Of a stretch of 64,000 nucleotides of DNA, positions 9,063 to 16,913 are shown one piece after another. Every line of letters begins with the position of its first letter. Position 1 is the stretch's first letter. The position numbers were made by a program, and so were the translations under genes. The stretch is taken from the NCBI RefSeq assembly GCF_001921865.1, contig NZ_MSCT01000019.1:533673-597672 (forward strand), in the 5' to 3' direction. The notes below the pieces were generated by a model. That model searched no databases, had not been told where the DNA came from, and saw only the letters and a list, made by a program, of their open reading frames with translations. The DNA is from Pseudomonas chlororaphis (lineage in GTDB: Bacteria; Pseudomonadota; Gammaproteobacteria; Pseudomonadales; Pseudomonadaceae).

Positions 9063-9157
9063 GGTAGTGGTTTCACTTCTCGTAATTCGAAATTCGATGG
9101 AGGACTTGCGCACCTTGGGGAACCGGATAATGCAAGCGCTCACGCGTGTCGTTCAAC

Positions 9158-9379
9158 TTAGTCAGCTTTGTCGCCGCCAGCCAGATTCTTCTTGGTGCCG
9201 GTCTTGAAATCGGTCTCATACCAACCGGAACCGCTAAGGCGGAAACCTGGCATGGACAGCATTTTCTTCAGCTCGGGCGCCTGGCAGGCAGGGCAATCGA
9301 CCAACGCCGGCGCGCTGATCTTTTGAATGGCTTCCAACTGATGACCACAGGAAGCGCATTGGTAGTCGTACATGGGCAT
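9158..9379 (-). CDS. FmdB-family small zinc-ribbon protein
   Basis: A 73-residue protein of the FmdB putative regulatory family, encoded just upstream of aspS as in other pseudomonads. Two CxxC pairs (C8/C11 in CASC and C29/C32 in CPAC) would bind one zinc. The N-terminus MPMYDYQC is typical, and the tail (GSGWYETDFK) matches many family members. The molecular role is unknown; regulation of a neighbouring gene or ribosome-associated function has been suggested for the wider family. The aspS start lies about 95 nt downstream, so co-transcription is likely. Confidence 0.85.
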   Translation of the reverse strand: MPMYDYQCASCGHQLEAIQKISAPALVDCPACQAPELKKMLSMPGFRLSGSGWYETDFKTGTKKNLAGGDKAD

Positions 9380-9589
9380 GAAGGCGTCTCGGCGTGCTTA
9401 ACGTCTGGCTCAACCCGTACCAAGGCCCGGGTTATATAGCAAAGAGCGGGATTATATCCATTAAATCGGCCCTGTGCAGCCGTATGACGGCACCGATGAA
9501 GCATGCCCCGCCGAAACGCCGTCGACTGGCCGGCCAAGATGCACGTGCACCCGGCCCGAACGACGAACTGCCAATATCGAGCACCCCAT

Positions 9590-9620
9590 AAAAGCAGATG
9601 GCGCCAATAATGGCGCCATC
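9590..9620 (-). terminator. Terminator downstream of the dps-like gene
   Basis: GATGGCGCCA-ttat... wait-free reading of the strand gives a stem GATGGCGCCA (9598-9607), short loop AATA-type, and TGGCGCCATC (9611-9620). Leftward of the stem on the + strand is AAAAGCA, giving a short U tract in the leftward transcript. It sits right after the stop codon of the Dps-like gene at 9628. Confidence 0.65.
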
Positions 9621-9627
9621 CTGGGAC

Positions 9628-10101
9628 TTATTGCTCGCTCAACAACGAACGCAACATCCATGCGGTTTTCTCGTGCACCTGCATCCGCTGGGTCAGCAAG
9701 TCTGCCGTGGGTTCGTCGCTGACCTTGTCGATGATCGGGAAAATGCCCCGCGCGGTGCGGGTCACCGCCTCCTGCCCTGCCACCAGTTGCTTGATCATCT
9801 CCTCGGCACTTGGCACGCCTTCTTCTTCCTTGATCGAAGACAGGCGCGCATAGATGGAATAGGCGCCCGGCGCCGGGAACCCCAGGGCGCGGATACGCTC
9901 GGCAATCAGGTCGACCGCCAGTGCCAGCTCGTTGTACTGCTCTTCGAACATCAGGTGCAGGGTGCGGAACTGCGGACCTGTGACGTTCCAGTGAAAGTTA
10001 TGGGTCTTCAGATAAAGCACATAAGTATCCGAAAGCAGGCGAGAGAGGCCTTCCACGATGGACTTGCGGTCTTCTGCGCTGATACCGATATCGATTGCCA
10101 T
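9628..10101 (-). CDS. dps: Dps-like DNA-protecting ferritin
   Basis: A 157-residue ferritin-like protein of the Dps/NapA family, which stores iron and shields DNA from peroxide in stationary phase. The signature KTHNFHWNVTGPQF followed by LHLMFEEQYNELALAVDLIAERIR supplies the His/Asp/Glu ligands of the inter-subunit ferroxidase site. The start chosen is ATG at 10101 because GGAG lies about seven bases upstream; the frame extends six codons further to a GTG without a better ribosome site. From memory, PAO1 has a Dps gene (PA0962) in the same place beside aspS. Confidence 0.88.
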   Translation of the reverse strand: MAIDIGISAEDRKSIVEGLSRLLSDTYVLYLKTHNFHWNVTGPQFRTLHLMFEEQYNELALAVDLIAERIRALGFPAPGAYSIYARLSSIKEEEGVPSAEEMIKQLVAGQEAVTRTARGIFPIIDKVSDEPTADLLTQRMQVHEKTAWMLRSLLSEQ

Positions 10102-10559
10102 GTCTATCTCCGTTAACACATTGAATTCAACAGATCAGGTACCGAACCACTCTAACAAGACTGCCGCACACCCGCAGCCCAGGATTCCCCCATGCTCTGC
10201 GACAGATTGTCCCGAGCGAGCCAACCCGATTTGCAAGAGAGCCCACGCTCGTTGTGACCCGCCTGAAAAGCCTGCGTTCCGCCTTTTTTTCGCTCGCGAC
10301 TCTCTAGAACAGGGTTTTGCCCGATAGTCCGATATCCCCCTGAGAGCATCCGGGCTTTTCCCCTGCGCCGGGCCACGGCGCCTGATTTGAGAAGGCTTGG
10401 GCTTTGCTGTTAAATAGAGCCCGTGTCGCTATTGCCTATTTCTCGGCCGCGGCGCATAGGCTGTTCTCCGCCCACGTGCTCACCGCCTCCCATTGTTCAG
10501 AAGCGAACCGTGTGCGCTCAGCTTTTCCTTGTGATCCGTCTTAACGTGAGTTCATTAAA
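10102..10559. other. Divergent intergenic region between dps-like and cold-shock genes
   Basis: About 458 bases without a convincing gene. It should contain the promoters of the leftward dps-like gene and the rightward cold-shock-domain gene. I found short reading frames here but none with a ribosome site or protein-like composition. No hairpin terminator or repeat stands out. Confidence 0.4.
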
Positions 10560-11165
10560 ATGTTGAAAATCGTCCACCTGCTAACGGGCGCAGTAGCCTT
10601 GCTGCTGTCCTTTATCCCTAGCCTGCGATCTGAAGCCGTTCCCTTCCTGCAACAACCCGATGCCCTTTACCTGGCCTTTTTCGGCCTGCTCAACCTGACA
10701 CTGGCTCCGGTTATCCCTTACTGGAACAAAGGCCCGCGTCACCAACTGCAAAACCTGGTCAGCGCGCTTCTGGTGCTGGCAGTGGTATTGCAAACCCTGA
10801 CCCTGCTGGCGCCAATGCCGGTTATCGCAGGTCAACCGGCTGTGCTGTTCAGCCTGCTGACGGCGGCAATCGCCATTGTTCTGCACCTGGCCGTCAGCTT
10901 CTACAAAGCGTCCCCCGCGACCAACACCTCGCAAACCTACGACATGAGCAATCGCGATACCGGCACCGTCAAGTGGTTCAACACTTCGAAGGGGTTTGGC
11001 TTCATCTCCCGTGACTCCGGCGATGACATCTTCGTGCATTTTCGTGCCATCCGCGGCGAAGGCCATCGCGTCCTGGTGGAAGGCCAGCGCGTGGAGTTCT
11101 CCGTCATGAATCGCGACAAAGGCCTGCAGGCCGAAGACGTGATTGCGGCACTGCCGCGCCGCTGA
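10560..11165 (+). CDS. Membrane-anchored cold-shock-domain protein
   Basis: The 201-residue product joins an N-terminal membrane region to a C-terminal cold-shock domain. Hydrophobic segments lie at about residues 5-20, 36-53, 64-85 and 93-114. The cold-shock domain begins near residue 133 (DTGTVKWFNTSKGFGFISRD) with RNP1 KGFGFI and RNP2 IFVHF intact. An in-frame ATG at 10944 (MSNRDTGTVKWFN) looks exactly like the start of a free-standing 73-residue CspA-type protein, but has no clear ribosome site. The likely role is binding RNA or single-stranded DNA at the inner membrane. The same arrangement is annotated as a cold-shock protein next to slyX in P. aeruginosa (from memory). Confidence 0.85.
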   Translation: MLKIVHLLTGAVALLLSFIPSLRSEAVPFLQQPDALYLAFFGLLNLTLAPVIPYWNKGPRHQLQNLVSALLVLAVVLQTLTLLAPMPVIAGQPAVLFSLLTAAIAIVLHLAVSFYKASPATNTSQTYDMSNRDTGTVKWFNTSKGFGFISRDSGDDIFVHFRAIRGEGHRVLVEGQRVEFSVMNRDKGLQAEDVIAALPRR

Positions 11166-11177
11166 TTCGCGCCCATG

Positions 11178-11216
11178 AAAAAAACCGCGACGCAGCCTGG
11201 CTGCTCGCGGTTTTTT
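11178..11216. terminator. Bidirectional intrinsic terminator
   Basis: AAAAAAACCGCGA (11178-11190) pairs with TCGCGGTTTTTT (11205-11216). A/T runs on both sides let it serve the rightward cold-shock gene and the leftward slyX gene, whose stops lie 13 and 29 bases away. Confidence 0.85.
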
Positions 11217-11244
11217 ATTGCCTGAACGACAGGCTGCCCAGCAC

Positions 11245-11451
11245 TCAATAATGCGGCGGCGGGGCCTCTTCCTCGAATGACTCGAACTGCCCCACCATTT
11301 CCTCCTGACGCTTGAGCAAAGCAGCCATCTGCAGTTGCAGACGCTCGACCACCCGTTGCTGCACCACCAATACGTCGTTCAAGGCTTGAATGGTGTCGTC
11401 CTGAAAAGCCAATCGGCTTTCCAGATCGGTTACCCGCTCTTCCAGGCTCAT
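11245..11451 (-). CDS. slyX: SlyX family protein
   Basis: A 68-residue SlyX protein: an almost entirely helical coiled coil (EERVTDLESRLAFQDDTIQALNDVLVVQQ) ending in the acidic, proline-rich tail EEEAPPPHY typical of SlyX. The function is unknown despite broad conservation. It begins three bases after the HIT gene stop, so the two genes form a small operon. Confidence 0.92.
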   Translation of the reverse strand: MSLEERVTDLESRLAFQDDTIQALNDVLVVQQRVVERLQLQMAALLKRQEEMVGQFESFEEEAPPPHY

Positions 11452-11454
11452 GCT

Positions 11455-11889
11455 TCAGCCCTCCAGAAACTTGAAATCATCGGTCAGGACCAGCCGCAAG
11501 CGCTCACGGATCGCCGCGACCTGTTCGACGCTGTAGGGCTTGGCGGCAAGCTTGCCCCACACCGGGGCAGGCCAGGCGGCATCGTCGCGTTTGCGAACGA
11601 TAACGTGCATGTGCAACTGGCTGACCACATTGCCCAGGGTCGCCACATTCAACTTGTCCGCATCGAACGAGTCTTTCAGCAACTCCGCCAGGGCCGTGGT
11701 TTCTCGCCACAGCTGCTGCTGGTCCGCGTCATCCAACTGAAACAACTCGCTGATATCTTCCCTGCGCGGTACCAGGATGAACCACGGGTAATTGGAATCG
11801 TTGGACAACAGCAACCGGCACAGGGGGAAATCCCCGATAGGCAAGGTGTCTTGTTGAAGTCGTGGATCTAAAGCGAACACCGCGCGCAC
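11455..11889 (-). CDS. HIT domain-containing protein
   Basis: A 144-residue histidine-triad superfamily protein, a class that hydrolyses or transfers nucleotide phosphates. The motif region VVSQLHMHVIVRK shows Q-L-H-M-H-V-I, so the first His of the canonical HxHxHxx is Gln while the catalytic second and third His remain, as in other members of this Pseudomonas subfamily. The start is GTG at 11889. The substrate is unknown. It is coupled to slyX downstream. Confidence 0.88.
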   Translation of the reverse strand: MRAVFALDPRLQQDTLPIGDFPLCRLLLSNDSNYPWFILVPRREDISELFQLDDADQQQLWRETTALAELLKDSFDADKLNVATLGNVVSQLHMHVIVRKRDDAAWPAPVWGKLAAKPYSVEQVAAIRERLRLVLTDDFKFLEG

Positions 11890-12345
11890 TCCCGCTCAGC
11901 TCATCAAGTTTCAGCTTAGCGAACGCCCTGATTGGCCGCCCGCCAAGCGACAGAACGGCAGCATACCTGCGAACGCTTTTCCGTTCATCGCTCCCTGCAC
12001 GGATCCCGCCTCGACATTCACTCTCGCTCCACGGCAAAGCGCCCTGGCCTGGATCATTTCCCGATGGATTGCACCACCGTCGAACGACGCTCATGAAAAA
12101 CCAGGAGAAAAACGCCATGGAAGCCATCTCCTTCATGCCCTTGAGCACCCGACACCGAATGAAAAATGCACAGCATCGAGAAAGTTTTGCACCAAAACCG
12201 CACAGCACGTCTACGCTCAGTGCGTCGACCATCCGCCATCTACTCACCCACCAGGGTGAACCGGTAACGTTTTGGAAAGTCGTGTGTTTTTTTCAGGGAT
12301 CAACACCAGGAGGACAGGAAACGTCAAGCCAAACAAAACGACCTT

Positions 12346-12370
12346 AAAACCGCTGTTTTATGCGGTTTTT
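12346..12370. terminator. Orphan hairpin terminator within the oprD upstream region
   Basis: AAAACCGC (12346-12353), loop TGTTTTAT, GCGGTTTT (12362-12369) plus one more T. The eight-pair stem is flanked by A and T runs so it could act in either direction. Neither flanking gene is transcribed into it from its own end, so it implies an independent short transcript or attenuation of a long oprD leader. Confidence 0.6.
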
Positions 12371-12602
12371 ACAGCCCCGAAGGCTGGCACCAAAAAAAAC
12401 TCGGTGGCTTTGCGTTTTGTGCACGCTTGTTGCATTCACACCCATATTGTCCCAAGGGAGGCCGCCGGAAAAGACCTCTCCCGGGACTAATAACAATAGT
12501 GGCAGGGCTGCCCCATGGAGATTTGATTGCTTGGCCAAAGTTCTTTCTGTATCCAGGTTCAAGCCTTCAAAAACAGCACTAAAGTTGTCAGTCCGGATAC
12601 AT

Positions 12603-12644
12603 GCGGACTGCGAATTTGCGACATTGATCGAGCATTTTGCGACA
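12603..12644 (-). promoter_or_regulatory. Probable ArgR operator upstream of oprD
   Basis: On the minus strand TGTCGC occurs at 12644-12639 and again at 12623-12618, exactly 21 bases apart. This is the direct-repeat architecture published for P. aeruginosa ArgR (half-site TGTCGC-N8-AA-N5). The downstream AA of each half-site is only partly kept (CG and AG). oprD of P. aeruginosa is known to be arginine-inducible through ArgR, which supports the assignment. Confidence 0.6.
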
Positions 12645-12797
12645 GGGTCGTAAAGAAGCTGAAAGGACTGATACGTAAGTATCGCCAACATTGTCAGCGT
12701 GATATAAGTTTGCGCCGACACAAAAAGAAAGAGCCGCCCAGATAATAAAACAGGTGGGACGGCAGTACTCTTCTAAAAACCAAAGGAGCAAATCACG

Positions 12798-14150
12798 ATG
12801 CGCGTGATGAAGTGGAGCATGATCGCACTGGCAGTTGCAGCAGCAGCCAGTACTCAAGTGGCTACGGCCGCACCTTTCGTAAGTGACCAGGCTGAAGCCA
12901 AAGGTTTCGTTGAAGGCGCCAAGTTCGACGTCCTGCTGCGTAACTATTACTTCAACCGTGATAACAAGAATGGCGGCAACGACCAGAAAGACTGGACCCA
13001 AGGTATCTGGGGCAACTTCAGCTCCGGTTACACCGAAGGTACTGTAGGCGTCGGCGTTGATGCGTTTGGTTATCTGGCACTCAAACTGGATGGCGGCGAC
13101 GGCACTGGCGGCACCGGCAACATGAGCCGCGACGCCGATGGCGACGTCAACAAGAGCCAAGGCAAAGCAGGCGCAGCGGTCAAATTCCGCATCTCCAAAA
13201 CCGAGCTGAAAGTTGGCGACATGCAGCCAAGCACCTCTCCGGTGTTCGCAGTCGGCGGTTCCCGTATCCTTCCTCAAACTGCCAGCGGTTTCCAACTGCA
13301 GAGCAGCGAGATCCAGAATCTTGATCTGGAAGGCGGTCACTTCTATTCGGGTACCAGCCAGGACTCCAACGCGCGTAATGGCAACTTGTATGCTAACTAC
13401 GCTGGCGTGGCATCCAACAGCATCGACTACTTCGGTGGCAAATACGGCATCACCGATAACCTGAGCGCGTCGCTCTACGGCTCCAAGCTGGAAGACGTCT
13501 GGAACCAGTACTACGCCAACCTGAACTACACCATCCCGATGGGCGGCGACCAGTCGTTGAACCTGGACGGTAACATCTACCGTACTACCGACACCGGCAG
13601 CTCCAAGGCAGGTGACATCAGCAACACCACGTTCTCCCTGGCAGCTGCGTTCTCGTTCCTGAAAGCGCACACCGTTACCGTAGGCTTCCAGAAGGTCAAC
13701 GGCGACACTCCGTTCGACTACATCGGTGTAGGTGGCCACGACACGAGCAAACGCGGTTCCAACCGTGGCGGCGACTCGATCTTCCTCGCCAACTCCATCC
13801 AGTACTCCGACTTCAACGGCCCGAACGAGAAGTCCGCACAAGTCCGTTACGACCTGAAAATGGCCGAATACGGCGTGCCTGGCCTGAGCTTCATGACCCG
13901 CTACGTGAAGGGTTGGGACATCGACGGCACCAAGATGGCCGCCGACAGCCCATACCGTCTCTACGGTTACGGCGAAGATGGCAAACACCACGAGACCAAC
14001 CTCGAGGCCAAATACGTTGTTCAGACCGGCCCAGCCAAGGACCTGTCGTTCCGTATTCGTCAAGCCTGGCACACTGCCAACGCCGACCAGGCCGAAGGCG
14101 ACGTCAAAGAGTTCCGCCTGATCGTCGACTACCCACTGTCGATCTTGTAA
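12798..14150 (+). CDS. oprD: OprD outer-membrane porin
   Basis: A 450-residue outer-membrane channel of the OprD family, which in P. aeruginosa takes up basic amino acids and small peptides and admits imipenem. The signal peptide runs to about residue 25 (VATAA before PFVSDQAEAKG), followed by beta-strand-rich sequence. Blocks shared with P. aeruginosa OprD include LLRNYYFNRD, DAFGYLALKLDG, QTASGFQLQSSE, ITDNLSASLYG, SIFLANS-QYSDFNG and the terminal EFRLIVDYPLSIL. AAAGGAG precedes the ATG. The extended loop near residues 95-115 (DGGDGTGGTGNMSRDADGD) is surface-loop-like. The gene's position beside slyX and the HIT gene matches P. aeruginosa. Confidence 0.93.
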   Translation: MRVMKWSMIALAVAAAASTQVATAAPFVSDQAEAKGFVEGAKFDVLLRNYYFNRDNKNGGNDQKDWTQGIWGNFSSGYTEGTVGVGVDAFGYLALKLDGGDGTGGTGNMSRDADGDVNKSQGKAGAAVKFRISKTELKVGDMQPSTSPVFAVGGSRILPQTASGFQLQSSEIQNLDLEGGHFYSGTSQDSNARNGNLYANYAGVASNSIDYFGGKYGITDNLSASLYGSKLEDVWNQYYANLNYTIPMGGDQSLNLDGNIYRTTDTGSSKAGDISNTTFSLAAAFSFLKAHTVTVGFQKVNGDTPFDYIGVGGHDTSKRGSNRGGDSIFLANSIQYSDFNGPNEKSAQVRYDLKMAEYGVPGLSFMTRYVKGWDIDGTKMAADSPYRLYGYGEDGKHHETNLEAKYVVQTGPAKDLSFRIRQAWHTANADQAEGDVKEFRLIVDYPLSIL

Positions 14151-14172
14151 TAGCGGATACTTCGCGAGTAAT

Positions 14173-14206
14173 AAAAAAGGCCCATCACTTGATGGGCCTT
14201 TTTTTT
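14173..14206 (+). terminator. Intrinsic terminator of oprD
   Basis: AAAAAAGGCCCATCA-CT-TGATGGGCCTTTTTTTT forms a strong stem with a long T run, 22 bases after the oprD stop. Confidence 0.9.
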
Positions 14207-14342
14207 GTTGGACGCGGGTAGCCTGATGAAAGATCCGGCTATCGACAGTTAGCTATTACAACCAGGTTACACCCCCTGCCCCAACAACTATGAATTAAAA
14301 GCCTGACCACTCGATCAGACTTTTAACCCCTGCCTTCACTAC

Positions 14343-15185
14343 TTACTGAACAGCCGCTTCCTGAACCACACGAATCACTCGCTGTGGAAATGGAATATCA
14401 ATACCTGCCTCTTTCAATCGGTCACGGGACAACTCGTTGAAGCGGAACAGTACATCCCAGTAGTCCGCGGTTTTCACCCAGACGCGCAGCGAAAGAGTAA
14501 TCGAGCTATCGCCCAGCATGGAAACCACCGCGACCGGCGCTGGATCGGCCAACACACGCTCATCCTTGGCCAGTTCCAACAGAACCTCACGGGCCTTTTG
14601 CAGGTCAGCCTCGTAGTTCACCCCGACATCGAAGACCACCTTACGGGTCAGCTGTCGGTTGTGGTTGGTAATAATGCCGTTGGACAGATTGCCGTTGGGC
14701 ACGATGACCGTCTTGTTGTCGGCGGTGCGCAATACGGTGTGGAAGATCTGGATGCTATCGACCGTACCGCTGATGCCCTGAGCTTCGATCACATCGCCGA
14801 TACGGAACGGGCGGAACAGCAAAATCAGCACGCCGCCGGCGAAGTTCGCCAGGCTGCCTTGCAGTGCCAGGCCAATGGCCAGGCCCGCGGCGCCGATCGC
14901 GGCAACGAACGATGTGGTTTCGACACCGATCATCGAGGCCACGCTGACAATCAGCAGCACCTTGAGGATGATGTTCGCCAGGCTGCTGATAAACCCTTGC
15001 AGCGCCTGGTCGGCATTACGCAGCGCCAGCAACTTGCCGACCTTGTGCGTCAACCTGTTGATCAGCCACCAGCCGATGGCCAGGGTGATGACCGCGAGCA
15101 ATACCCGGCTGCCGTATTCCATGATCATCGGGATCCAGGCTTGTGAAGCCTTGACCAGGTTGTCTACTTCAGCATTCAAATCCAT
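14343..15185 (-). CDS. MscS-family small-conductance mechanosensitive channel
   Basis: A 280-residue MscS-type channel that releases solutes on hypo-osmotic shock. Three transmembrane helices occupy about residues 25-45, 60-90 and 90-125. The pore helix TM3 carries the Gly/Ala-rich pattern AAIGAAGLAIGLALQGSLANFAGGVLIL, followed by the beta domain (FRIGDVIEAQGISGTVDSI) and the conserved VPNGNLSNGIITN. The length matches E. coli MscS (286 residues). It is transcribed leftward, alone, and separated from oprD by the oprD terminator. Confidence 0.92.
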   Translation of the reverse strand: MDLNAEVDNLVKASQAWIPMIMEYGSRVLLAVITLAIGWWLINRLTHKVGKLLALRNADQALQGFISSLANIILKVLLIVSVASMIGVETTSFVAAIGAAGLAIGLALQGSLANFAGGVLILLFRPFRIGDVIEAQGISGTVDSIQIFHTVLRTADNKTVIVPNGNLSNGIITNHNRQLTRKVVFDVGVNYEADLQKAREVLLELAKDERVLADPAPVAVVSMLGDSSITLSLRVWVKTADYWDVLFRFNELSRDRLKEAGIDIPFPQRVIRVVQEAAVQ

Positions 15186-15319
15186 CTATCTCTCCTGATT
15201 CCCCGCGACCGGGCATAAAAACAAGGGCAGCACGATTGACGCCATGGAGGCTCACTCGTTTCTGCCCATGACTCGGGCCTGGGACGCCAATAACCTTCCG
15301 AGGTTCCCGAAAATTCCGA

Positions 15320-15805
15320 TCAATCGCGGAAGTTGTTGAACTGCAGCGGCATGCCGAATTCTTTTGCGCGCAGAGCCGCGATGGCTTCCTGCAAGTCATC
15401 GCGCTTCTTGCCGGTAACCCGCACCTGCTCGCCCTGGATGGCCGCCTGGACTTTCAGCTTGGCGTCCTTGATATGGGCCACGATCTTTTTCGCCAGTTCT
15501 TTGTCGATGCCTTCCTTGAGGGTCGCTTCTTGCTTCATCACCTTGCCCGAAGCGTAAGCGTCCTTGACCTCGAGGCACTGCACATCGATCTTGCGCTTGA
15601 CCAGGGCCAGCTTGAGGATCTCGATCATCGCTTCCAGCTGGAATTCGGCTTCAGCGGTCAGGTTGACAGTCAGTTCCTTTTCCTTGAACTCGAAGCTGCC
15701 TTTGCCCTTCAAGTCGTAACGGCGGTCCAGCTCCTTGACGGCGTTTTCCACGGCGTTGGTGACTTCGTGCTTGTCCAGTTCGGATACCACGTCAAACGAC
15801 GGCAT
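15320..15805 (-). CDS. YajQ family nucleotide-binding protein
   Basis: A 161-residue YajQ-family protein (DUF520), MPSFDVVSELDKHEVTNAV at the N-terminus and PLQFNNFRD at the C-terminus. Family members bind nucleotides or nucleic acid; the Xanthomonas homologue is a cyclic-di-GMP-responsive co-regulator, and a Pseudomonas homologue affects phage gene expression. The start is ATG at 15805 with TTGGAGAAACTAC upstream; the open frame continues upstream but without family sequence. It is divergent from panE. Confidence 0.93.
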   Translation of the reverse strand: MPSFDVVSELDKHEVTNAVENAVKELDRRYDLKGKGSFEFKEKELTVNLTAEAEFQLEAMIEILKLALVKRKIDVQCLEVKDAYASGKVMKQEATLKEGIDKELAKKIVAHIKDAKLKVQAAIQGEQVRVTGKKRDDLQEAIAALRAKEFGMPLQFNNFRD

Positions 15806-15950
15806 GTAGTTTCTCCAATAAAAAAGGGGCGCCGCTCGATAAAGATGGAGCACGCCCGGTTTGCGGTTAAAATCCGGGCTCATTATAACGGGTCTTTTCC
15901 CTCCTTCACTGCGAGCCGCGCATGCGTCCGCCAAACCGAGCACAACGCTG

Positions 15951-16868
15951 ATGTCGACTACCTGGCACATTCTGGGCGCGGGCAGCCTCGGTACCTTATG
16001 GGCCACACGCCTGGCCCGTGCCGGCTTGCCAGTACGCCTGATCCTGCGCGATCAGGCGCGCTTGCAGGATTACCAGGCAGCGGGCGGGCTGACCCTGGTG
16101 GAGCAAGGCCAAGCCAGTTTTCATGCCATTCCCGGCGAGACCGTCGACAGCCACGAACCCATTACCCGCCTGCTGGTGGCCTGCAAGGCTTATGACGCGC
16201 AGCACGCCGTCGGGCAGCTGGTTTCGCGCCTGACGCCGGACGCAGAACTGATCCTGCTGCAGAACGGCCTGGGCAGCCAGGATGCCGTGGCGGCCCAGGC
16301 CCCGCAGGCCCGCTGCATCTATGCCTCCAGCACCGAGGGCGCCTTTCGCGATGGCGACTGGCGCGTGGTATTCGCTGGCCATGGCTACACCTGGCTGGGC
16401 GATGCCAGCCACCCCACCGCGCCCTTCTGGCTGGACGACCTGAGCGCCAGCGGCATTCCCCACGAATGGAGCACCGAGATCCTGACCCGCCTCTGGCGCA
16501 AGCTCGCGCTCAACTGCGCGATCAATCCGCTGACGGTCCTGCACGACTGCCGCAACGGCGGCCTGCAGCAGCACCACTGCGAAGTCGCGATGCTCTGCGT
16601 CGAACTCACCGAACTGTTGGAACGTTGCGGCCAGCCGGCCGCCGCCGAGAATCTGCAACAGGAGGTCGAACGAGTGATCCAGGCGACCGCCGCCAACTAC
16701 TCCTCCATGCATCAGGATGTCGCCAGCCGGCGCAGAACCGAGATCAGCTATCTGTTGGGGCATGCCTGCAACGTCGCCGCCAGACACCAGTTGAACCTGC
16801 CCAACCTCAGTCGCCTGCAGCGGCGACTGGTGGAACACCTGCAACAGCGCGGATTGCCCAGCGACTGA
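15951..16868 (+). CDS. panE: 2-dehydropantoate 2-reductase-like protein (PanE/ApbA family)
   Basis: A 305-residue ketopantoate reductase family member. The enzyme reduces 2-dehydropantoate to pantoate with NADPH in pantothenate and CoA synthesis. The N-terminal Rossmann motif is WHILGAGSLGTLWATRLARAG, and the substrate domain carries KLALNCAINPLTVL with the conserved Lys and Asn. The start at 15951 (MSTTWHILGAG) is chosen because the nucleotide-binding strand begins there. In P. aeruginosa this gene lies next to yajQ as well. The reaction is inferred from family only. Confidence 0.88.
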   Translation: MSTTWHILGAGSLGTLWATRLARAGLPVRLILRDQARLQDYQAAGGLTLVEQGQASFHAIPGETVDSHEPITRLLVACKAYDAQHAVGQLVSRLTPDAELILLQNGLGSQDAVAAQAPQARCIYASSTEGAFRDGDWRVVFAGHGYTWLGDASHPTAPFWLDDLSASGIPHEWSTEILTRLWRKLALNCAINPLTVLHDCRNGGLQQHHCEVAMLCVELTELLERCGQPAAAENLQQEVERVIQATAANYSSMHQDVASRRRTEISYLLGHACNVAARHQLNLPNLSRLQRRLVEHLQQRGLPSD

Positions 16869-16913
16869 GCAGCGGCTACGCTGCCCACGTATTCCTCTCT
16901 AGCGACGTCCCCG

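Larger units (their letters stand above)
11890..12797. other. Long oprD upstream region with an orphan terminator
   Basis: About 900 bases lie between the leftward HIT gene and oprD, with lower GC than the genes. Several open frames cross it (for example 11862-12347 on + and 12344-12721 on -), but none has a ribosome site or recognisable protein composition. Supported elements inside are the terminator hairpin at 12346-12370, a cluster of GGA motifs just before it, the paired ArgR-type half sites at 12603-12644 and a possible -10 (TATAAG) at 12703-12708. Confidence 0.5.

Noticed and set aside
7320..9161. 613-codon rightward frame opposite aspS
   Set aside because: Shadow of a confirmed tRNA synthetase gene in high-GC DNA; no ribosome site and no family resemblance.
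12294..12370. Assignment of the GGA cluster as RsmX, RsmY or RsmZ
   Set aside because: The sequence does not match these RNAs as I remember them and the GacA upstream element is missing; kept only as a candidate transcript.
12344..12721. Possible 125-residue leftward gene upstream of oprD
   Set aside because: No ribosome site, irregular composition, and it overlaps a terminator and an ArgR-type site.
12588..14072. 494-codon leftward frame opposite oprD
   Set aside because: Antisense shadow of OprD; signal peptide and porin motifs are on the plus strand.
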